46,526 nucleotides of DNA from an uncultured Roseateles sp. (GTDB lineage Bacteria > Pseudomonadota > Gammaproteobacteria > Burkholderiales > Burkholderiaceae). Location: positions 1 to 46,526 of the forward strand of contig CAMPJJ010000036.1 of the NCBI GenBank assembly GCA_946886855.1, given 5' to 3'. Position numbers and translations under genes: made by a program. This document shows, piece after piece, positions 42,164-46,526 of the stretch. The stretch's first letter is position 1. Every line of letters starts with the position of its first letter. The notes below the pieces were generated by a model, which did no database searches, was not told the origin of the DNA, and saw only the letters and a list, made by a program, of their open reading frames with translations.

Positions 42164-42643
42164 TCAACGCGTTTCGGTCGTGGCCACGTTCCAGCCGAAC
42201 TTGACCGCGCCGCCCAGGCCGCCCTTGGCGTCTTGGGCCTTGTACTCGAACTCGATGTCGGCGTAGGACACCGACACGCTTTCGCTGATCTCGCCGCCGG
42301 CCGAGGCGGACGGGGAGACGGCGGTCACGAGGACCTGCTTCAGGGTGACCTTCAGGAAGTCCTGCTGGCCTTCACCGGCCTTGCGGCAGGTCAGCACGGC
42401 CTGGTCGAAATGCTTGCCCGAGGCGCAGGCCTTGGCCAGCACCGGGGACGCCTTGTCGTAGTAGTGCGCGAACACGAACTGGCCAGGAACGCCCTTGCCC
42501 TTGCCCGAACCGGTACCGGCGGCGGCGGTGCTTTCCTGACGCACGTCCCACGACCAGGCCAGCAGGTCGATCTCGCCCTTGTGGTCCTTGTGGGTGGATT
42601 CGCCTTCGACTCCGGCGAACTTCAGATTGGCGTCGATCGTCAT
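42164..42643 (-). CDS. hcp: Hcp, T6SS inner-tube protein
   Basis: This 159-residue protein begins MTIDANLKFAGVEGESTHKD. The family features are KGEIDLLAWSWDVRQ (22-36), FVFAHYYDKASPVLAKACASG (57-77), FLKVTLKQVLVTAVSPS and a final VSVSYADIEFEYKAQDAKGG. Hcp hexamers stack into the tube that is fired out of the cell. A strong ribosome-binding sequence (AGGAG) precedes the ATG, and hairpins flank the gene, in keeping with the high output needed. It lies 186 nt after tssC. Confidence 0.95.
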   Translation of the reverse strand: MTIDANLKFAGVEGESTHKDHKGEIDLLAWSWDVRQESTAAAGTGSGKGKGVPGQFVFAHYYDKASPVLAKACASGKHFDQAVLTCRKAGEGQQDFLKVTLKQVLVTAVSPSASAGGEISESVSVSYADIEFEYKAQDAKGGLGGAVKFGWNVATTETR

Positions 42644-42765
42644 GGTCGATTTCTCCTAGATGAACTCTGTGAAAACAGTCTCCGCCTCGACGCTGACCGC
42701 GACGGAGACCAGGGATTTCGGACCTGGGAAGGTCCGGATGGCGGGGTGCCTCGAAAGTTCAGAAC

Positions 42766-42813
42766 GCGCCTTCCAAGGCGCTCCCTTCAACACGTCGCGC
42801 GTCGTTGCGCGCG
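42766..42813 (-). other. Two hairpins in the tssC-hcp gap
   Basis: GCGCCTTCCAAGGCGC (42766-42781) and CGCGCG-TCGTTG-CGCGCG (42796-42813) are perfect inverted repeats in the 186-nt gap between tssC and hcp. They could end or process the tssABC part of the transcript and separate hcp expression from it. No gene is present in the gap. Confidence 0.45.
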
Positions 42814-42829
42814 ATTCTCGAATTCAGGC

Positions 42830-44329
42830 TCACTTGCCCTTCTGCGAGGGCAGCGTCGAGACCAGCCGCAGCGACACGGTCAGGCCTTCGAGCTGGTAAT
42901 GCGGACGCAGGAAGAATTTCGACGAGTAGTAGCCGGGGTTGCCCGGGATCTCCTCGACGACCACTTCCGCGGACGCCAGCGGCTTCTGCGACTTCGTCGT
43001 CTCCGACGAGTTCGCCGGATCGCCGTCGACGTAGTTCATGATCCACTTGTTGAGCCACTTCTCCATGTCGCCGCGTTCCTTGAACGAGCCCACCTTGTCG
43101 CGCACGATGCACTTCAGGTAATGCGCGAAGCGGTTGCAGGCGAACAGATACGGCAGGCGCGCGGCCAGGTTGGCGTTGGCGGTGGCGTCGGGGTCGTCGT
43201 ACTCGGCGGGCTTCTGCAGCGACTGGGCGCCGATGAACGCGGCGAAGTCCGAGTTCTTGCGGTGCACCAGCGGCATGAAGCCGTTCTTGGCCAGCTCGGC
43301 CTCGCGTCGGTCGCTGATCGCGATCTCCGTGGGGCACTTCATGGCCACGCCGCCCTCGTCGGTCGGGAAGGTGTGGGCCGGCAGGCCCTCGACCGCGCCG
43401 CCCGCTTCCACGCCGCGGATGCGGGTGCACCAGCCGTAGGTCTTGAACGAGCGGTTGATGTTGGTCGCCATCGCGTAGGCCGAGTTGGCCCACGTGTACT
43501 TGGCGTGTTCGCCGCCGCCGGTCTCTTCCTCGAAGTTGAAGTCCTCGACCGGATTCGTCTTCGAGCCGTAGGGCAGGCGCGCCAGGAAACGCGGCATGGC
43601 CAGGCCGATGTAGCGCGCGTCGTCGGACTCGCGCAGCGACTTCCAGGCGGCGTACTCGGGCGTGCTGAAGATCTTGGTCAGGTCGCGCGGGTTGGCGAGT
43701 TCCTGCCACGAGCCCATCTGCATCAGCGACGGGTTCACCGCGGCGATGAAGGGCGAGTGCGCGGCGGCCGAGACCTTGGCGATCTCGCCCAGCAGCTCGA
43801 CGTCGGGCGGGCTGTGGTCGAAGTAGTAGTCGCCGACGATGGCGCCGAAGGGCTCGCCGCCGAACTGGCCGAATTCCTCTTCGTACACGCGCTTGAAGAT
43901 CGGGCTCTGGTCCCAGGCCGTGCCCTTGTAGCGCTTGAGCGTCTTGCCGAGATCGTTCTTCGAGATGCTCATCACGCGGATCTTGAGCTGCTCGTCGGTC
44001 TCGGTGTTGTTGACCAGGTAGTGCAGGCCGCGCCAGGCCGATTCCAACTGCTGGAACTCGGCGTGGTGCAGGATCGCGTTCACCTGCTCCGACAGCTTCT
44101 TGTCGATCTCGGCGATCATGGCCTCGATCGAGACGATGACGTCGCTGCCGATCAGCGTGGTCTGCGACAGGGCCTGCTGCGCCAGCGTCAGCACCGCCTG
44201 CTCGACGGCGGACTTGGCCTCGTCGGTCTTGGGCTTGAATTCCTTGTTCAGCAGCGAGGCGAACTCGCCGCCCTCGTACTCGATGCCCTGCAATGAAGGC
44301 GCGTGTTGCGCGAGGGTGTCATCGGCCAT
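42830..44329 (-). CDS. tssC: TssC, large sheath protein
   Basis: This 499-residue protein begins MADDTLAQHAPSLQGIEYEG. It has the TssC/VipB features: HHAEFQQLESAWRGLHYLVN (about 88-107), DLGKTLKRYKGTAWDQSPIF, FGAIVGDYYFDHSPPD, SEYAAWKSLRESDDARY-type segment, LARLPYG, and the C-terminal PGYYSSKFFLRPHYQLEGL. With TssB it forms the contractile sheath. It lies 66 nt after tssB. Length is normal for the family. Confidence 0.97.
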   Translation of the reverse strand: MADDTLAQHAPSLQGIEYEGGEFASLLNKEFKPKTDEAKSAVEQAVLTLAQQALSQTTLIGSDVIVSIEAMIAEIDKKLSEQVNAILHHAEFQQLESAWRGLHYLVNNTETDEQLKIRVMSISKNDLGKTLKRYKGTAWDQSPIFKRVYEEEFGQFGGEPFGAIVGDYYFDHSPPDVELLGEIAKVSAAAHSPFIAAVNPSLMQMGSWQELANPRDLTKIFSTPEYAAWKSLRESDDARYIGLAMPRFLARLPYGSKTNPVEDFNFEEETGGGEHAKYTWANSAYAMATNINRSFKTYGWCTRIRGVEAGGAVEGLPAHTFPTDEGGVAMKCPTEIAISDRREAELAKNGFMPLVHRKNSDFAAFIGAQSLQKPAEYDDPDATANANLAARLPYLFACNRFAHYLKCIVRDKVGSFKERGDMEKWLNKWIMNYVDGDPANSSETTKSQKPLASAEVVVEEIPGNPGYYSSKFFLRPHYQLEGLTVSLRLVSTLPSQKGK

Positions 44330-44395
44330 GGTGCGTGCTCCGTGGGATCCGTGGGTCGGTTCTTGAATCGGTTCTGGAAGGCGTCAGCGGCGCGC

Positions 44396-44905
44396 TCACG
44401 GCGCGGCGCCGTCGTCGGGCTTCTGGGCCGAAGCCAGCGACTTGAGCAGCGCCTCGTCCTTGACCACCTTGGCGATCAGCTGCTCGGCGCCGGCCTTGCC
44501 GTCCATGTAGGTGATCAGGTTGGCGAGCTGCTGGCGCGCCTCGAGCAGCTGCTTGAGGCCGTCGACCTTGCGCGCGACCGCGGCCGGCGAGAAGTCGTCC
44601 ATCGACTCGAAGGTCAGGTCGACCATCAGGTTGCCTTCGCCGGTCAGCGTGTTGGGCACGGCGAAGGACACGCGCGGCTTCATCGCCTTCATCCGGGCGT
44701 CGAAGTTGTCGACGTCGAAGTCCAGGAACTTGCGGTCCGACACCGGCGGCAGCGGCTCGGTGGGCTTGCCCGACAGGTCCGACAGCACGCCCATCACGAA
44801 GGGCAGCTGGACCTTCTTCTCGGCGCCGTAGAGCTCGACGTCGTACTCGATCTGCACGCGCGGGGCGCGATTCCTGGCGATGAACTTCTGGCTGCTGGTG
44901 GCCAT
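44396..44905 (-). CDS. tssB: TssB, small sheath protein
   Basis: This 169-residue protein begins MATSSQKFIARNRAPRVQIE. It has VQIEYDVELYGAEKKVQLPF (17-36), VMGVLSDLSG, FLDFDVDNFDARMKAMKPR and LTFESMDDFSPAAVA, all typical of TssB/VipA. The C-terminal helix (about 110-150) is where ClpV-recognised and TagJ-binding segments lie in relatives. It starts 81 nt after tssA. Confidence 0.96.
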   Translation of the reverse strand: MATSSQKFIARNRAPRVQIEYDVELYGAEKKVQLPFVMGVLSDLSGKPTEPLPPVSDRKFLDFDVDNFDARMKAMKPRVSFAVPNTLTGEGNLMVDLTFESMDDFSPAAVARKVDGLKQLLEARQQLANLITYMDGKAGAEQLIAKVVKDEALLKSLASAQKPDDGAAP

Positions 44906-44986
44906 GGGATGCTCCTTGAAGCGGGGATCGGGTGAAAGGTCGGAACGTTGAAGAACGGGCGGGTTCCCGGGGTCGCGGTCGGGCGC

Positions 44987-46021
44987 TTACTCGCTGGTCG
45001 TGCCGGCGAGCTTCTCGATCTCGTGCACGCCCTCGGGGTTGAGGTCGCGCATGATCTCGAGGAAGCTCTTGCTCATCAGCCGCTGCGCGCGGCGGATCAG
45101 CAGCGGCGCGGGGTTGCTGGGCTCGTGGCGCTCGATCCAGTCGCAGACGCGTTGCAGCGCGCGCACGGCGTCATCGCGGCTGGCGATGGTGCCGGGCGCG
45201 GCGACCGCGCCGACGGCCGCGCCGCCGAAGCCTGCGACACCGCCGGCCGGCGCACCGGCCGCGTCGTCCGCGGCGGGCGCGTCGACGCCCTGCCCCTGCA
45301 GTTGCCCGGCAGCCGCGGCGAGCGGCTTGAACAGGCGCAGCAGCGGCGAGAAATCAGGGCCTTGTCCGGTGCCGAGCGGCGCCTCGATCGCCGCGACGAT
45401 GCCCTGGACGGTCGGCAGCGCGTCGTGCAGCCGGGTGGCGAAGGCGGGATCGTTGGCGGCCTGCGACGCCAGTCCGGCCATCAGGCCTTCGGGCGACGGC
45501 ACGGACTCATCGCCCATGGGATCGGCATTGCCCAGCGCCAGTTCCACGTCGCGCACCCGGGGACCGCCGCGCTGGCCGGTCAGGCTCGCGGCGCGCAGGT
45601 CGGCGATGCCGGCCATGACGCTGGTCAGCGGTTGCAGCGCGTTCAGGCGCATCGTCGGGTCGTCGTGGTCGGACGCGTCCAGTTGCGGATGCACGTGCGC
45701 CCACTGCTGTTCCAGCAGACCGCGGATCAGCGCCAGGCCATCGACGGCAGCGCCCAGTCCTTGCAGCCGGGCGCCGGCGCGCACCAGCCAGACGGCGATA
45801 CGCAGGTCGCGGGTGCGTCTGGCCAGCGCCAGGGCCTGCTCCTGGACCGCGTGCCAGTCGGGCTCCTCGGCCGGGATGATGGTGTCGCCGAATTGCTGCT
45901 CGGGCTTGCCAGCACCTGCCGCTTCCAGGGCGAGGAAGGCAGGGTCGTACTCCAGGTCGGCGCCGCATGGGGCGTCGTCCTGCAAGGGGGCAAGCAGCGA
46001 ATCGAGGTCGAGGTCAGCCAT
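44987..46021 (-). CDS. tssA: TssA, T6SS cap/initiator protein (ImpA_N)
   Basis: This 344-residue protein begins MADLDLDSLLAPLQDDAPCG. The ImpA N-terminal domain is seen as PCGADLEYDPAFLALE (18-33), PDWHAVQEQALALARRTRDL and LVRAGARLQGLGAAVDGLAL (about 80-99), with HVHPQLD. A Gly/Ala-rich linker (about 245-275) leads to a C-terminal domain ending NPAPLLIRRAQRLMSKSFLE, IMRDLNPEGVHEIEKL. Longer in-frame starts exist (46054, 46099), but the latter lies inside the conserved box, so 46021 is preferred. It is the first gene of the structural operon, with a box 76 bp upstream. Confidence 0.92.
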   Translation of the reverse strand: MADLDLDSLLAPLQDDAPCGADLEYDPAFLALEAAGAGKPEQQFGDTIIPAEEPDWHAVQEQALALARRTRDLRIAVWLVRAGARLQGLGAAVDGLALIRGLLEQQWAHVHPQLDASDHDDPTMRLNALQPLTSVMAGIADLRAASLTGQRGGPRVRDVELALGNADPMGDESVPSPEGLMAGLASQAANDPAFATRLHDALPTVQGIVAAIEAPLGTGQGPDFSPLLRLFKPLAAAAGQLQGQGVDAPAADDAAGAPAGGVAGFGGAAVGAVAAPGTIASRDDAVRALQRVCDWIERHEPSNPAPLLIRRAQRLMSKSFLEIMRDLNPEGVHEIEKLAGTTSE

Positions 46022-46339
46022 CGCGTCGGAGGCAGCAAAACGGTTGCATGCCATGGACTCTATTGAGGGCTGTAACGGCGCGCAGTGGTCGAAAGTCACT
46101 TTGGCGCAAGTGGGGGGCGCTCAGGCTAGGGATTGCCGCCTCCCCGCGAGTCAAGCGGAACCCCTCCGGCGGCCCCTGCGACACCCTCTTCCGAGGTAGC
46201 AGGATGAATGCCAGCCGTCAGCAACATTAACAAGGTGTTTCGGTGCGGGACAAGAACAGGCTGGCCCACTCATACTGCGGCCCCGCAAGACCTGTCCCCT
46301 GCGTGAGGGACAGGCCCTCCCCCGCTGCAAGAGTTCCTC
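46022..46339. other. Divergent intergenic region between tssA and a lipoprotein gene
   Basis: This 318-nt region holds the conserved box (46090-46103) for tssA. A GGCTAGGGAT decamer at 46124-46133 also occurs upstream of vgrG2 (21352-21361). A possible promoter for the plus-strand gene includes CATACT at 46270-46275, without a convincing -35. I see no gene or RNA in it. Confidence 0.4.
46090..46103 (-). promoter_or_regulatory. Conserved palindromic T6SS box, copy 6 (tssA operon)
   Basis: The plus strand reads CGAAAGTCACTTTG, centred at 46097; AAAGT-C-ACTTT is a perfect palindrome. It lies 76 bp from the tssA ATG, with TA at 46062-46061 (minus strand CAATAG), 35 nt from the centre. Confidence 0.6.
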
Positions 46340-46526
46340 ATGAAGCACCCGGCTGATTCCCCTCTCAACGCGCCGACGGATGCGTCGACGAACGCGCTCG
46401 TCGCGCCGCTGCCGCCCGGCGTCGACCGCCGCCGTCTGCTGACGCTGGCAGGCGCCAGCGCGCTGCTGTCCGCCTGCGGCGGCGGTGGCGGCGGCGGCGG
46501 GGACACGCCGGCCACGCCGGCGGCAC
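46340..46526 (+). CDS. N-terminal fragment of a Tat-type lipoprotein (cut by window edge)
   Basis: The frame opens MKHPADSPLNAPTDASTNAL and runs open to the window edge (62 codons). Residues 29-48 read DRRRLLTLAGASALLSACGG: a twin-arginine signal with a hydrophobic core and a lipobox LSAC, followed by a poly-Gly spacer, common for exported lipoproteins of Burkholderiales. A well-placed ribosome-binding sequence is not obvious (GCAAGAG). Divergent from tssA; it may have no link with the T6SS. The mature domain lies outside the window. Confidence 0.75.
   Translation, partial: MKHPADSPLNAPTDASTNALVAPLPPGVDRRRLLTLAGASALLSACGGGGGGGGDTPATPAA

Noticed and set aside
42751..42762. Box-like TCGAAAGTTCAG upstream of hcp
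   Set aside because: It has an extra T in the core, lies 115 bp from the hcp start and lacks the downstream TA spacing; it is inside the operon, so not counted with the six boxes.
46022..46099. Longer tssA start at 46099
   Set aside because: It would place the start codon within the conserved palindromic box, and the added residues do not resemble TssA; MADLDLDSLL at 46021 fits the family.
1..46526. Insertion sequences, integrases, tRNA genes or attachment sites that would mark an island border
   Set aside because: I saw none in the window; the only mobility-like signal is the direct repeat within the vgrG genes.

Overview
The window is about 46.5 kb of high-GC DNA from a Gram-negative bacterium, most likely a betaproteobacterium of the order Burkholderiales. 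This is inferred from GC content, codon use and the set of type VI secretion (T6SS) families; no rRNA or tRNA is present to confirm it. Almost the whole window is one T6SS locus, nearly all of it on the minus strand.

Right part (34250-46021, minus strand): the structural operon tssA-tssB-tssC-hcp-hcp2-tagJ-tssE-tssF-tssG-clpV. Apart from the extra hcp, this is the gene order of the Pseudomonas aeruginosa H1-T6SS. The membrane-complex genes (tssJ, tssK, tssL, tssM) are not in the window. A divergent partial lipoprotein gene starts at 46340 on the plus strand.

Left and middle (1-31259): three vgrG islands, read right to left. Island 3 is vgrG3 - DUF2169 - a 1723-residue PAAR-like/RHS toxin - a putative immunity gene - a frameshifted gene. 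Island 2 is vgrG2 - DUF6484 - DUF2169 - ketosynthase-like - PAAR-like/GHH nuclease effector - beta-propeller-like protein - HEAT-like TIGR02270 protein - thioredoxin-like protein - second propeller-like protein - a small hypothetical gene. Island 1 is vgrG1 - DUF6484 - DUF2169 - ketosynthase-like - TIGR02270 protein - PAAR-like/VRR-Nuc effector - DUF3396 immunity - a hypothetical gene. The same adaptor families recur in different combinations, while the effector and immunity genes differ. The first 1.7 kb of vgrG2 and vgrG3 appear identical in DNA, and only their tails differ.

Between island 3 and clpV is a plus-strand block (31466-34140): two small membrane proteins, then a probable cell-wall-targeting effector with a secreted, cysteine-rich immunity candidate. 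The leftmost gene (1-413, minus, cut by the edge) has a disordered N-terminus with Thr-x-Ile/Thr-Val-Ile motifs, as seen near T6SS kinase/FHA proteins.

The most notable non-coding signal is a short palindromic box, roughly C(G/C)AAAGTCAYTYYG. It occurs six times, always 62-80 bp upstream of the start codon of the first gene of a transcription unit: the left-edge gene, vgrG1, vgrG2, vgrG3, the plus-strand effector and tssA. In four of the six a TA step lies at exactly the same distance (35 nt) downstream of the box centre. This suggests that one regulator co-controls the apparatus, the spikes and the effectors.
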